64,000 nt of DNA from Sphingomonadales bacterium 12-68-11 (GCA_002279825.1 NCCV01000001.1:248001-312000); one strand, 5' to 3'; positions 9,190 through 18,418 are shown, counted from the stretch's first letter. The notes: a model not told the origin generated them from the sequence alone. Program-made: numbers and translations.

Positions 9190-9278
9190 CCGCCTGGCCG
9201 CTTGGGCGGCAGGCTTTCCGACCACAGACGAACCGCCGCGCGCCGCCGCGCGCGCGGCTCCGCGAAGGACTTGCGAAA

Positions 9279-11285
9279 ATGTACCGACTTGCTTTCGGCC
9301 TGCTGCTGGCAGGCACCGCGTGCGCGCCCGCCTGGGCCGCCGACACTGACGAGACTTCCGCCGCCGACGACACCCGCAGCACGATTCTGGTCATCGGCCA
9401 GACCGCGACCGACGCCGCCGAGGCGCGCGCCGAGGCAACCCCGGGCGGCACCGACGTCGTCACCCACGCCGATTTCGCCGACAAGACGCTGGTCTCGCTG
9501 CGCGACACGTTGAGCTTTTCGCCCGGGGTCTACACTCAGCCGCGCTTCGGCCAGGAAGTGCGCATCTCGATCCGCGGCTCGGGCCTGTCGCGCGGGTTCC
9601 ACATGCGCGGCCTGACGCTGCTGCAGGACGGGGTGCCGATCAACCTCGCCGACGACAACGGCGACTTCCAGGAGCTCGAGCCGATCTTCTTCGATCACCT
9701 CGAAGTCTATCGCGGCGCCAACGCGCTGCGGTTCGGATCGGGCACGCTCGGCGGCGCGATCAACGGCGTGACCCCGACCGGCCGTGATGCGCCCGGGCTC
9801 TACCTGCGCGCCGATGCCGGCAGCTTCGACATGCTGCGCGGACTGGTGACCTTCGGCGGCAGTTCCGGCGCGGCGGACTACTGGGCGGGCGTGAGCACGG
9901 ACACTGCGGCCGGCGACCGCCAGCATGCCAACAGGGACAGCATACGATTCCACGGCAACCTGGGGCTGGCGCTGTCGAACACGGTCTCGACGCGGTTCTA
10001 CGCCAGCGTCAACACGCTCGACCAGGAGCTGCCCGGTGCGCTGACCGCCGCAGTGGCCTTGACCGCGCCCGAGACCGGCAACTTCGTGGGCGATCAGGCG
10101 CGCGACATTTCCTCGGTCCGGCTCCAAAACCGCACCCGCTTCGAACTGGGCGCGGCGACGCTCGAAGTCGGCGGCTTCCTCAACGCCAAGTCGCTCTATC
10201 ACCCGATCTTCCAAGTCATCGACCACGATTCGCGCGACTACGGCGCCTTCGCCCGCTTGGACTACGCTCAGGGGCCGTTCGAGCTGACGATCGGCGGCGA
10301 GATACGCCGCGGCAGCACCGACGCCAGCCAGTTCACGAATGTGAACGGCGCGCGCGGTATGCTGGTGTTCGAGGCCGATCAGGACGCCCGCACCGCCAAC
10401 CTCTATGCCGAGGCGCGCTATCGGCCTGTCGAAGCCCTGACTCTGATCGTGGGCGGGATCTACGCCGACGGGTTCCGCAAGCGCGCGATCGTCTCGTCCA
10501 CCATGCCGATGCAGGACGGGCGCATCGCGTTCGGCGAGTTCTCGCCGAAGTTCGGCGTGCTCTTTGCGCCGGCGGCGGACATGCAGGTCTTCGCCAACTA
10601 CAGCCGCTCGGCCGAATTCCCCGGCATGGGCGAAGTGTTCCAAACGGTCGCGGGGGTCAGCACCTTCATCGCCGCGATCGAGCCGCAGCGCGCCTGGACC
10701 GCCGAAGTCGGCACCCGCGGCCGCTCGGGCCCGGTCAGCTGGGACCTCGCCTTCTACCGCGCCAAGCTCGAAGGCGAGCTGCTCCAGTACACGATCTCGA
10801 CATCCATTCCGGCGGCGACGTTCAATGCCGAGCGCACGCTCCATCAGGGCATCGAGGCCGGCCTGAGCGTCGAGCTGGCCGATTGGCTGCGTCTGCGGCA
10901 GATCTGGCAGTACTCGGACTTCCGCTTCGAAGACGACAGGCAGTTCGGCGACAACCGCCTGCCCGTGGTCCCCGAGCACTTGCTGCGCACCGAGCTCCGC
11001 CTCGGCAGCGACGCGCTGCACGTCGCGCCCAACCTCGAATGGGTGCCCGAAGGCGCCTTCGCCGATTACCGCAACACCACCCGGACCGACGGCTATGTGC
11101 TGGTCGGGCTGACTGCCGGGGCCACCGTCACCGACGGGATCGACGTGTTCCTCGACGCGCGCAACCTGTTCGACGAGCGGGCCATCGGCGACATCTCGGC
11201 GGCGCTGGCGGCCACCGCTACCTCGGCGATCTACTACCCGGTCGAACGCCGCGCGGTGTACGGCGGCGTGCGGGCGCGCTTCTGA
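9279..11285 (+). CDS. TonB-dependent receptor (probable metal uptake)
   Basis: 668-residue outer-membrane receptor. Seen: signal peptide ending in CAPAWAA, a TonB-box-like STILVIGQ segment, a plug domain with SLRDTLSFSPGVYTQPRFG, ISIRGSGLSRGFHMRGLTL, LQDGVPINLADDNGDFQ and LEVYRGANALRFGSGTLGGA, then a 22-strand-size barrel ending in aromatic-terminal GGVRARF. The start at 9279 has AAGGAC eight bases upstream. It sits between a DUF2946-like gene and a PepSY membrane protein and overlaps the latter (TGATG), which points to a transition-metal substrate such as copper or a ferric chelate rather than a carbohydrate. Confidence 0.92.
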   Translation: MYRLAFGLLLAGTACAPAWAADTDETSAADDTRSTILVIGQTATDAAEARAEATPGGTDVVTHADFADKTLVSLRDTLSFSPGVYTQPRFGQEVRISIRGSGLSRGFHMRGLTLLQDGVPINLADDNGDFQELEPIFFDHLEVYRGANALRFGSGTLGGAINGVTPTGRDAPGLYLRADAGSFDMLRGLVTFGGSSGAADYWAGVSTDTAAGDRQHANRDSIRFHGNLGLALSNTVSTRFYASVNTLDQELPGALTAAVALTAPETGNFVGDQARDISSVRLQNRTRFELGAATLEVGGFLNAKSLYHPIFQVIDHDSRDYGAFARLDYAQGPFELTIGGEIRRGSTDASQFTNVNGARGMLVFEADQDARTANLYAEARYRPVEALTLIVGGIYADGFRKRAIVSSTMPMQDGRIAFGEFSPKFGVLFAPAADMQVFANYSRSAEFPGMGEVFQTVAGVSTFIAAIEPQRAWTAEVGTRGRSGPVSWDLAFYRAKLEGELLQYTISTSIPAATFNAERTLHQGIEAGLSVELADWLRLRQIWQYSDFRFEDDRQFGDNRLPVVPEHLLRTELRLGSDALHVAPNLEWVPEGAFADYRNTTRTDGYVLVGLTAGATVTDGIDVFLDARNLFDERAIGDISAALAATATSAIYYPVERRAVYGGVRARF

Positions 11286-12643
11286 TGCGCGCGCGTGCAT
11301 CCTCGGAGGCTCCGGCGGCACCCGCCGCCGGAGCGCTCTATCGCACGATCTGGCGCTGGCACTTCTACGCCGGGCTGTTCGTGCTGCCGTTCGTGCTGAT
11401 CCTGTCGGTCACCGGCGCGATCTACCTGTTCAAGCCGCAGATCGACCGCTGGGAGGAACGCGCCTGGCTCGATCTCGGGACGCACGGCGCGGTGTCTGCA
11501 GATCGGCAGCGCGATGCCGCGCTGGCGGCTCATCCGGGCGCGCGGTTCAACCACTACCGCCTGCCGCGCGCGGACGGCGATGCGGCGTTGATACAGGTGG
11601 TCGCGCCGGACGGCGCCAAGCGCGACGTGTTCGTCTCGCCGCGCGGCGAGGTGCTGGCCGCGCTCGATCCGGACGCGCGCCTGTCCGCGACGCTCGGCCG
11701 GCTGCACGGTTCGCTCCTGCTCGGCCAGTGGGGCGACTGGCTGGTGGAGCTGGCGGCAAGCTGGACGATCGTGATGATCCTGACCGGGCTGTACTTGTGG
11801 TGGCCGCGCCCGTTCCGCGGGGCAGGCACGCTGTGGCCGCGGCTTGCGCTTCGAGGGCGTCCGCTGCTTAAGGACCTGCACCGCGTGACCGGGTTCTGGA
11901 TCGCCGGGCTGGTGCTGGTCATGCTGGCCAGCGGCCTGCCGTGGGCGGGCGCGTGGGGCAGCGCGTTCAAGTGGGCGCGCACCGAGCTCGGGCTGGTCAA
12001 GGGGCCGCAAGACTGGAAGATCGGCGCCGAGAGCCATGGCGCGCACGATCACGCCGCCATGATGCAGCCCGCCCCGGTGGCGCCGGTGCCGGCCGGGCCG
12101 CCGCTCGCGGCGTTCGTCGCCAAGGCCATGGCCGAGCGGATAGCCTTCCCGGTGATCGTGCTCCCGCCGCACGCGCTCCAGCGCTTCGGGCCGCCGACCG
12201 GCGAAGACTGGACGGTGACTTCCGAAGCGCAGAACCGCACGCTGATCCGTACGGTGACTTACGATCCGGCGACCGGTGCCGAAACCTCGCGCAATGGTTT
12301 CGCGGACAAGCACGTGATCGACCGCGTGGTCGGCACCGGCATCGCCTGGCATGAAGGGCAACTGTTCGGCCTCGCCAACCAGCTGCTCGGCGCGGCGACC
12401 GCGCTGGCGCTGATCGGGCTCAGCGTCGCCGGCGTGTGGATGTGGCTCAAGCGCCGTCCCGCAGGCCAGCTCGGCGCTCCCCCTCCCGTCCAGGGCGTTC
12501 GCATGTCCTGGGCTATCGCCGCGCTCATTGTGCTCGGATTGCTGCTGCCGCTGTTTGGGGCCTCGGTGCTCGCATTGCTGGTGGTGGAGCGCCTGGTTCG
12601 AGAGTTGCGCAGGCTGGCGCCCGCTTCCGCACGGCCCGGTTAG
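11285..12643 (+). CDS. PepSY-associated TM helix protein with His/Met-rich loop
   Basis: 452-residue inner-membrane protein of the PepSY-TM family, often paired with siderophore or copper TonB receptors. Seen: opening helix with WRWHFYAGLFVLPFVLILSV, GRLHGSLLLGQWGDWLVE before a second helix, the conserved LKDLHRVTGFWIAGLVLV, and further helices near the C terminus. Between them lies an unusual HGAHDHAAMMQP segment, rich in His and Met, which would suit copper or another soft metal. The ATG overlaps the receptor stop by one base. Its TAG overlaps the stop of the convergent DUF6886-like gene. Whether it reduces or moves metal is not established. Confidence 0.85.
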   Translation: MRARASSEAPAAPAAGALYRTIWRWHFYAGLFVLPFVLILSVTGAIYLFKPQIDRWEERAWLDLGTHGAVSADRQRDAALAAHPGARFNHYRLPRADGDAALIQVVAPDGAKRDVFVSPRGEVLAALDPDARLSATLGRLHGSLLLGQWGDWLVELAASWTIVMILTGLYLWWPRPFRGAGTLWPRLALRGRPLLKDLHRVTGFWIAGLVLVMLASGLPWAGAWGSAFKWARTELGLVKGPQDWKIGAESHGAHDHAAMMQPAPVAPVPAGPPLAAFVAKAMAERIAFPVIVLPPHALQRFGPPTGEDWTVTSEAQNRTLIRTVTYDPATGAETSRNGFADKHVIDRVVGTGIAWHEGQLFGLANQLLGAATALALIGLSVAGVWMWLKRRPAGQLGAPPPVQGVRMSWAIAALIVLGLLLPLFGASVLALLVVERLVRELRRLAPASARPG

Positions 12644-13209
12644 GCGCTGTCCTGCCAACCCGGCGAGTTGCGCAGCCGGATGCCGCTGGCGTGAAGCGTG
12701 GTCGCGAAGAGCGGGCGCAGCGGGGCCAGGCTGGGGAGGACGTGCACTTCGACCCCGGCAGCCTCTAGCGCGGCACGCAAGTCGCCGAACCGTTCGACCC
12801 CGAGCGGATCGACGGCTTCCCGCGAAACCTGCATGCCCGCATCGTCGAGCGGCTCGAAAGCTTCGGCCGGCAGCTCGTAGCGATAGATGTGCCCGGTGCG
12901 GATGCGCGCGTGCCAGGCGCGCTCGACATAGGCGATCATGCGGGCGCGGCGCTCGCCCCATAGCGCGACGCGGTCATTCGGAGTGGTCGCGTCGGTCGGC
13001 CAGATCAGAATGCGCGGGCAGTCGCGCGGGAACAGGTAGAGCGGCTGGTGCCAGTCGTCGATCGCCCAGACCAGCGGGCCGTTGAGCCACTCGCGGCCCG
13101 GCGGCCGCGCTGAAGACACGGCGACCGGGCGCGGTTCGAACCGGCCGATCGCGGGATCGTCGCTGAAATGGAACAGCCGCACACCCGGGGCGTGCGGCTG
13201 TTCGGTCAT
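12640..13209 (-). CDS. DUF6886-like conserved protein
   Basis: 189 residues, soluble, no signal peptide. Seen: VRLFHFSDDPAIGRFEPRP, then REWLNGPLVWAIDDWHQPLY, LFPRDCPRILIW, HIYRYELPAEAFEPLDDAGM and SREAVDPLGVERFGDL. The pattern of an LFHFSDDP opening followed by VWAID matches a family of unknown function that I recall as DUF6886, whose fold resembles ADP-ribosyl-type or RES-like proteins; that relation is uncertain. Convergent with the PepSY gene with overlapping stops, and 22 bases upstream of the GDSL esterase stop in the same direction. Confidence 0.65.
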   Translation of the reverse strand: MTEQPHAPGVRLFHFSDDPAIGRFEPRPVAVSSARPPGREWLNGPLVWAIDDWHQPLYLFPRDCPRILIWPTDATTPNDRVALWGERRARMIAYVERAWHARIRTGHIYRYELPAEAFEPLDDAGMQVSREAVDPLGVERFGDLRAALEAAGVEVHVLPSLAPLRPLFATTLHASGIRLRNSPGWQDSA

Positions 13210-13231
13210 CGCGTCAATCGTCCGGCCAAGC

Positions 13232-14476
13232 CTAGGGCTTGAACAGCGTAAGGTCGATCGAATCGCCGACCGCCTTCAGCCCGGCGTCGCTGCCGTGCAG
13301 GAAGTCGCCCATGTGATAGCCATTGCGCATTGCGCGCGGATCGGCGGGATCGGCGAAGGCGGTGTCGAGGCGGACGACCGCGTCGAACGTGCCGGAGTTG
13401 ACGATCCAGTCGTTGATCCGCTGGCGCGCGGCCTCGCCTTCCTCGGTCCAGTAGCTCGCCCCCTTGTAGGGCCCGATGGGGCTACCGATCACCTTGATAC
13501 CCTGCGCGTGTGCGCGGGCGACGATCTGCTGGTAGCCGGCGATCATCTCCTCGACCGTGATCTGCGGCTGGTCGAGAGTCAGCCCGCCCGGGCCGCCGCC
13601 CGCGCCGCCCGGCGCACGCTGCGGGCCGAAGCGGTTGCCGAGGTCGTTCACGCCTTCGAACACGATCAGGTATTTGACATTGGGCAAACTCAGCACGTCC
13701 TCGTCGAACCGGCTGAGTGCGCTTTCGCCCATCCCCGGGCTGAGCACGCGGTTGCCGCTGATGGCCTGGTTGGCGACCGCCCATTCCTGTCCGGCAGCTT
13801 GGAGGCGATCGGCGAGAATGTCGGGCCAGCGGCGATTGGCGCCCGCCGTGGCGCCCACGCCGTCGGTGATCGAATCGCCATAGGCCACGATCGTCCCCAG
13901 CGCGTCGGGCGAATCGACTTCGACCGCGGCGAGGAAAGCGCGGAACTGTGCCCTGGAAACCGGCTCGAACGGCTTGCCGACGAAGTTGCCCGGGGGCGAC
14001 ACCGCGAGCTCGTCGACGCCGGTCAGGTGGCAGGTGCAGGGCCCGGTCGGCTTAGGCAGGTAGATCTCGACTTTGACCCGCGCGAGATCGGGCAGGTTGA
14101 CCGCCACCGCATCGCTGAGGAACGGCGCGCCGCGCGGGATGACGGCACTCGCCGCTCCGCCGAACGTCAGGTTGCGCGCGGTACCGGCCACTTCGCGCCC
14201 CGCATCGTCGATCTGCACCACGCGCGCGGCGCCGATCGCCAGCGGGGCGGTGCCGTAGCGGTTGGAGAGCCGCACGCGCACTTGCCCGCCGCCCTCGCTG
14301 ATGCGCAGGATCTGGGTGATGGTGACATTGTCGTAGCTCGCCGCGGCGAACGGCCCGGTCGTGCCTAGCGGCGCATGCGGCGCGGCGGTCCAGCTCGCCA
14401 CCCACTTCGCGTGGGCAGGAACTGCGGCCAGCCCGCAAAGCGCTGCGGCGGCGATCATCGTTGCACGAACGGACAT
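13232..14476 (-). CDS. secreted SGNH/GDSL esterase
   Basis: 414-residue exported hydrolase. Seen: signal peptide ending VPAHA before KWVASWTAAPH, a beta-rich N-terminal domain, block I VAYGDSITDGVGA with the catalytic Ser, block III GVNDLGN with the oxyanion Asn, and a C-terminal block V DFLHGSDAGL containing a D-x-x-H pair. An insert of Gly/Pro (GGAGGGPGG) follows the NRFGPQRAP segment. These features fit the GDSL-like lipase/acylhydrolase class that deacetylates polysaccharides or cleaves esters in the periplasm. The ATG at 14476 has GGGAGGAG eight bases upstream, so I chose it over upstream in-frame ATGs. Confidence 0.9.
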   Translation of the reverse strand: MSVRATMIAAAALCGLAAVPAHAKWVASWTAAPHAPLGTTGPFAAASYDNVTITQILRISEGGGQVRVRLSNRYGTAPLAIGAARVVQIDDAGREVAGTARNLTFGGAASAVIPRGAPFLSDAVAVNLPDLARVKVEIYLPKPTGPCTCHLTGVDELAVSPPGNFVGKPFEPVSRAQFRAFLAAVEVDSPDALGTIVAYGDSITDGVGATAGANRRWPDILADRLQAAGQEWAVANQAISGNRVLSPGMGESALSRFDEDVLSLPNVKYLIVFEGVNDLGNRFGPQRAPGGAGGGPGGLTLDQPQITVEEMIAGYQQIVARAHAQGIKVIGSPIGPYKGASYWTEEGEAARQRINDWIVNSGTFDAVVRLDTAFADPADPRAMRNGYHMGDFLHGSDAGLKAVGDSIDLTLFKP

Positions 14477-14551
14477 TCCCAGACTCCTCCCGTGCGCCAT
14501 TCCTGGCGCTTTGGGTAACCATAGCGCGGAGCGCGGCAAGGGCAATCCTGC

Positions 14552-14725
14552 TTACGTCCGGTCGCGCCCGCCGCGCAGACGGCGCCAGCGGAGGAAAGTC
14601 CAGCACCCGCCGGTCACCGCGCAGCCCAGCGCCAGCGCGCCCAGGCCGACCGCCAGCGAGCTGAAGAACACCGCGCCGGCAATCGCGACGATGATCTCGA
14701 AGAAGATGTCGAGCGCGTCCCTCAT
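14552..14725 (-). CDS. 57-residue membrane protein between ftsK and the GDSL esterase
   Basis: Short ORF starting MRDALDIFFEIIVAI and ending RRLRGGRDRT, with a long hydrophobic core (about residues 10-45, mostly Ile/Val/Ala/Gly/Leu) that would make one or two membrane helices, followed by a strongly basic tail that should stay in the cytoplasm. I do not recognise a family. Support for being real: sensible start, uninterrupted membrane-protein composition, position in a 306-base gap between two same-direction genes. A 57-base gap separates it from the ftsK stop. It may be missed by callers with a length cutoff. Confidence 0.65.
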   Translation of the reverse strand: MRDALDIFFEIIVAIAGAVFFSSLAVGLGALALGCAVTGGCWTFLRWRRLRGGRDRT

Positions 14726-14782
14726 TGCCCCGGCAACGGTCCGGAGCGATGTTCGGCACCAGCCAGCGAAAGCGAGCGCCCG

Positions 14783-17119
14783 TTACAGCGGATTGCCGTC
14801 CCGGTCGCGGTAGATCTCGCGGCGGCCGACATGGTTGGCGGGGCCGACCAGGCCATCTTCTTCCATCCGCTCGATCCACTTGGCGGCTGTGTTGTAGCCG
14901 ACGCCGAGCTGGCGCTGCAGGAAGCTGCCGCTGGCCTTCTGGGTCTCGAACACCACCTGGCAGGCCTGGCGGTATTTGCGCTCGTCGGGATTGTCGCTCG
15001 CGGTCAGTTCGTCGTCGAACGAGAAGCCGCCGTCCTCGGGGTCCTCGGTGACCGAATCGACATAGGCCGGCTCGCCCTGGCCGCGCCAGTGCTCGGCCAC
15101 ACGCTCGACTTCCTCGTCGCTGACGAACGGCCCGTGGACCCGGCGCAGCGCGCCCGAGCTGGGCTTGTAGAGCATGTCGCCCTTGCCGAGGAGCTGCTCG
15201 GCACCCTGCTCGCCGAGGATCGTGCGGCTGTCGATGCGGCTGGTGACGTGGAAGCTGATGCGGGTCGGCAGGTTGGCCTTGATCACCCCGGTGATCACAT
15301 CGACCGAGGGGCGCTGCGTGGCCATGATCAGGTGAATGCCGGCCGCGCGACTCTTCTGGCTGAGCAACTGGATCAGAACCTCGATCTCCTTGCCGACGGT
15401 GATCATCAGGTCGGCCAGCTCATCGACGATCAGCACGATCTGCGGCAGGGTCTCGTAATCGAGCTGTTCTTCCTCGAACAGTTCCTCGCCGGTGTCGGGA
15501 TCGTAGCCGATCTGGACGCGGCGGCCGAGCGGCTTGCCCTTGGCAATCGCGGTCGAGACGCGTTCGTTGAAGCCGGACAGGCTGCGCACCTGCAGGCTGG
15601 CCATCATCCGGTAGCGCCGCTCCATCTCGCCGACCGCCCATTTAAGCGCGCGAACCGACTTGTGCGGCTCGGTCACCACGGGCGAGAGCAGGTGCGGAAT
15701 GTTGTCGTAGCTCTTGAGCTCGAGCACTTTGGGATCGACCAGGATCAGCCGGCACTCGGCCGGGGTGAAGCGGTAAAGCAGCGACAGCAGGATACAATTG
15801 AGGCCGACCGACTTGCCCGAGCCGGTGGTGCCGGCGACGAGCAAGTGCGGCATCGCGGCGAGATCGGCGACGACCGGTTCGCCGGCGATGTCCTTGCCGA
15901 GGATGATCGGCAGCGCGGCCTTGCTGTCGGCGAAGGCGGCGCTGGCGACCAGTTCCTTGAACGAGACGATCTGCCGGTCGGCGTTGGGCAGCTCGATGCC
16001 CATCACCGTCTTGCCCGGGATCGGCGCGACGCGCGCGCTGACCGCGCTCATGTTGCGGGCGATGTCCTCGGCCAGGCCGACCACGCGGCTGGCCTTGATG
16101 CCGGGCGCGGGCTCCAGCTCGTACATCGTCACCACCGGGCCCGTGCGGACCGCGGTGATCTCACCCTTGACGTTGAAATCGTCGAGCACGTTCTCGAGCA
16201 GCCGCGCATTGCGCTCGAGCGCGAGCTTGTCGAGCTTGGGGGCGGTCTCGGCGGGCGGGTTCTCGAGCAAGTCGAGGCTCGGTAGCTCGTGCGCGGCGAA
16301 CAGGTCCTTCTGCTTGGCCTTGCCGAGCGAGGCTGGGCGCGGCGGCGCAGAGGGATCGCTGATCTCGGGCGCGCGGCGCGGCGTGTCGGGAACGGCGTCC
16401 TCGTCGAGCACGAGCGGTGCGATGCGTGCCCGGCGCGGGCGGACGACCGAGCGCCCGTCTTCGGCGGTGTCGCGCTTCAGAGCGCGAGGGAGGGTCAGCA
16501 ACTGGTCCCAGTCGAGCGCGAACACTTTGCCCGCCAGCGCCACGCCGCCCGCCAGGCAGGCGAGCGCCGCACCGAGCACGCTCCACCCCTGCGCGGCTTC
16601 GGGCAGGCGCCCGGCGAGCGCCTCGATCGCGCCTGCGCCGAGCAGCCCGGCGAGGCCGCCAAGCGAGGCCGGCAGGCTGCCGACGGCCGGCAGCGCCAGC
16701 GTCAGCACGCTCGACAGCAGCACCATCGCCAGCAGCAACAGGCCCACGGTGCGCCACCAACGGCGGCCGTGCGGGGTCTCCTCCTCCTCCGCGTCGCGCC
16801 ACAGCTTGCGCGCGAAGGCATAGAGCATCGGCAGCAGCAGCGCCGCGACGAGCCCGAACAGGAACAGCGCCCGTTCGGCCACGATCGCGCCGAGCGGGCC
16901 CATCCAGTTGCGCACTTCGCTGCCCGCGGCGGTGGACAGCGAAGGATCGGTCTGGGTGTAGGATACTAGCGCCAACGCGAGGAACAGGGTCGCGGCGCCG
17001 AGCGCGACCGAACCCGCCAGCCGGCCGGCACGGCTCAGCGAACGGCGCCAGGCCGCGCGCCAGTCGGCCGGCGGGGCCTTGCCCCCGGTGCGCGTCAAGG
17101 CGCGGCTGGCCATCGTCAT
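14783..17119 (-). CDS. ftsK: FtsK/SpoIIIE DNA translocase
   Basis: 778-residue cell-division DNA pump that segregates chromosome termini at the septum. Seen: four hydrophobic N-terminal segments (about 37-53, 84-102, 125-143 and 152-198), an alanine-proline linker, the alpha/beta motor with Walker A GTTGSGKS at 430-437, RLILVDPKVLELKSYDNIPHLL and Walker B IVLIVDELADLM, then MATQRPSVDVITG. The C-terminal gamma winged helix is present (RQLGVGYNTAAKWIERMEEDGLVG, ending RREIYRDRDGNPL). The linker is short, so this is the compact alphaproteobacterial form. Confidence 0.96.
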   Translation of the reverse strand: MTMASRALTRTGGKAPPADWRAAWRRSLSRAGRLAGSVALGAATLFLALALVSYTQTDPSLSTAAGSEVRNWMGPLGAIVAERALFLFGLVAALLLPMLYAFARKLWRDAEEEETPHGRRWWRTVGLLLLAMVLLSSVLTLALPAVGSLPASLGGLAGLLGAGAIEALAGRLPEAAQGWSVLGAALACLAGGVALAGKVFALDWDQLLTLPRALKRDTAEDGRSVVRPRRARIAPLVLDEDAVPDTPRRAPEISDPSAPPRPASLGKAKQKDLFAAHELPSLDLLENPPAETAPKLDKLALERNARLLENVLDDFNVKGEITAVRTGPVVTMYELEPAPGIKASRVVGLAEDIARNMSAVSARVAPIPGKTVMGIELPNADRQIVSFKELVASAAFADSKAALPIILGKDIAGEPVVADLAAMPHLLVAGTTGSGKSVGLNCILLSLLYRFTPAECRLILVDPKVLELKSYDNIPHLLSPVVTEPHKSVRALKWAVGEMERRYRMMASLQVRSLSGFNERVSTAIAKGKPLGRRVQIGYDPDTGEELFEEEQLDYETLPQIVLIVDELADLMITVGKEIEVLIQLLSQKSRAAGIHLIMATQRPSVDVITGVIKANLPTRISFHVTSRIDSRTILGEQGAEQLLGKGDMLYKPSSGALRRVHGPFVSDEEVERVAEHWRGQGEPAYVDSVTEDPEDGGFSFDDELTASDNPDERKYRQACQVVFETQKASGSFLQRQLGVGYNTAAKWIERMEEDGLVGPANHVGRREIYRDRDGNPL

Positions 17120-17200
17120 ATCCCCGTGCAGCGTGCCGGCCTATTGTCCTCTCCCGCGGACTCGCCGTCAAGAATCACCTTTTGTTTCGAGGCCGGCATT

Positions 17201-17734
17201 CTACGAAAGCCCGTCGATCGCCGCCCAGCGGCGCCAGTGGAGGCGGTGTGCGGTTTGAGCGGTCATGCCGCCGAGCGCGATGACCGGCACTGCGGAGTGC
17301 GCTGCGAGCAGGCGGAAACGCACCGGACCAAGCGTTTTCGCCCTGGGGTGAGAGCGCGTGGGAAAGGCCGGCGACAGCATGACCGCGTCGGCCCCGAGCC
17401 GGTTGGCGAGCCCGATCTCCCGGAGCGAGTGAGCCGTCGCAATCCTCAAGGCGCGGTTGCGCGGCCATAACGCACGCGGCGCGCCATAGAGCCCGTCCGC
17501 GCCCCATTCCCGCGCGGTCAACGCGCTGTCGGCGAGGATCACGCTATGCCCTCGCGCGCGAGCGATCCGCCGCAGCGCCCGGAACCGCGCGATCCGCTCG
17601 GCCGCATCGAGGTGGTAGTGCCGGAATACGAACCCGCTGCCGCGAGGGAGCCGCTTTAGCGCAGACTCCAGTTCTGCATCGTTGCGCGCGTCGCTGAGCA
17701 GCCACAGCTTCGGCAGTATCTGGCGCGCGCGCAT
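17201..17734 (-). CDS. thiamine-phosphate synthase-like (ThiE/TenI) protein
   Basis: 177-residue TIM-barrel protein of the ThiE/TenI group. Seen: KLWLLSDARND, VFRHYHLDAAER, SVILADSALTAREWGADGLYG, IATAHSLREIGLANRLGADAVMLSPAFPTRSHP and VIALGGMTAQTA, which follow the family's order of strands. However the usual diphosphate-contact HLGQxD after GADG is replaced by LYGAPRALWP, and the sequence is shorter than ThiE (about 210). It may therefore be a TenI-like or otherwise divergent member and not a true synthase. Divergent from yggS with only 21 bases between start codons. No other thi gene is nearby. Confidence 0.75.
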   Translation of the reverse strand: MRARQILPKLWLLSDARNDAELESALKRLPRGSGFVFRHYHLDAAERIARFRALRRIARARGHSVILADSALTAREWGADGLYGAPRALWPRNRALRIATAHSLREIGLANRLGADAVMLSPAFPTRSHPRAKTLGPVRFRLLAAHSAVPVIALGGMTAQTAHRLHWRRWAAIDGLS

Positions 17735-17755
17735 CGCGCCGCTATAGCGCCGCCG

Positions 17756-18418
17756 ATGGAAAGCGCAGCCTCCCTGCTGGCCGATGTCGAGGATCGGGTC
17801 GCTCACGCCTGCAGCATTGCCCGGCGCGAACGCGGCGAAGTGACGCTGGTCGCGGTCAGCAAGACCCATCCCGCCGAGGCGATCGAACCGCTGGTTGCCG
17901 CCGGCCAGCGCGTGTTCGGCGAAAACCGCGTGCAGGAAGCCGCGGCCAAATGGCCGGCGCTGCGCGAGCGGCATCCGGACCTCGCGCTGCACCTCGTCGG
18001 CCAGCTCCAGTCCAACAAGGCCGACGAGGCGGTGGCGCTGTTCGACGCGATCCATTCGCTCGACCGCCCGAGCCTGGTGGGCGCGCTGGCGCGGGGGATG
18101 GACAAGGCCGGCCGGCAGGTGCCGTGCTTCGTCCAGGTCAACGTGGGCGCCGAGGACCAGAAGGGCGGCGTCGCGATCGGTGCGCTGCCCGCGTTGCTGG
18201 CCGAAGCGCGCGCTGCAGAAATTCCGCTCGCAGGCTTGATGTGCGTGCCGCCGCTCGACATCGAAGCCGCGCCGTTCTTCGCGCTCCTCGACAAGCTGGC
18301 ACGCGACAACGGCCTTGCGGGCCGCTCGATGGGCATGAGCGGCGACTTCGAGACCGCGATCATGCTCGGCGCGACGCATATCCGGGTGGGTTCCGCGCTG
18401 TTCGGCGCGCGCGATTAG
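17756..18418 (+). CDS. yggS: YggS-type pyridoxal-phosphate homeostasis protein
   Basis: 220-residue PLP-binding TIM-barrel protein (PLPHP) that buffers cellular pyridoxal phosphate. Seen: LVAVSKTHPAEAIEPL with the Schiff-base Lys in VSKTHP, VFGENRVQEAAAKW, LHLVGQLQSNKA, IHSLDRPSLV, VQVNVGAEDQKGG, LAGLMCVPP and the phosphate-site MSGDFETAIMLGATHIRVGSALFG. All family signatures are intact and the length is typical. Its stop lies 9 bases from the stop of the convergent glnD gene. In many alphaproteobacteria this gene accompanies a ThiE-like gene, as here. Confidence 0.95.
   Translation: MESAASLLADVEDRVAHACSIARRERGEVTLVAVSKTHPAEAIEPLVAAGQRVFGENRVQEAAAKWPALRERHPDLALHLVGQLQSNKADEAVALFDAIHSLDRPSLVGALARGMDKAGRQVPCFVQVNVGAEDQKGGVAIGALPALLAEARAAEIPLAGLMCVPPLDIEAAPFFALLDKLARDNGLAGRSMGMSGDFETAIMLGATHIRVGSALFGARD

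Noticed and set aside
8949..11321. 790-codon frame on the - strand
   Set aside because: Antisense shadow of the TonB receptor, whose signal peptide, plug and barrel end are intact on the + strand.
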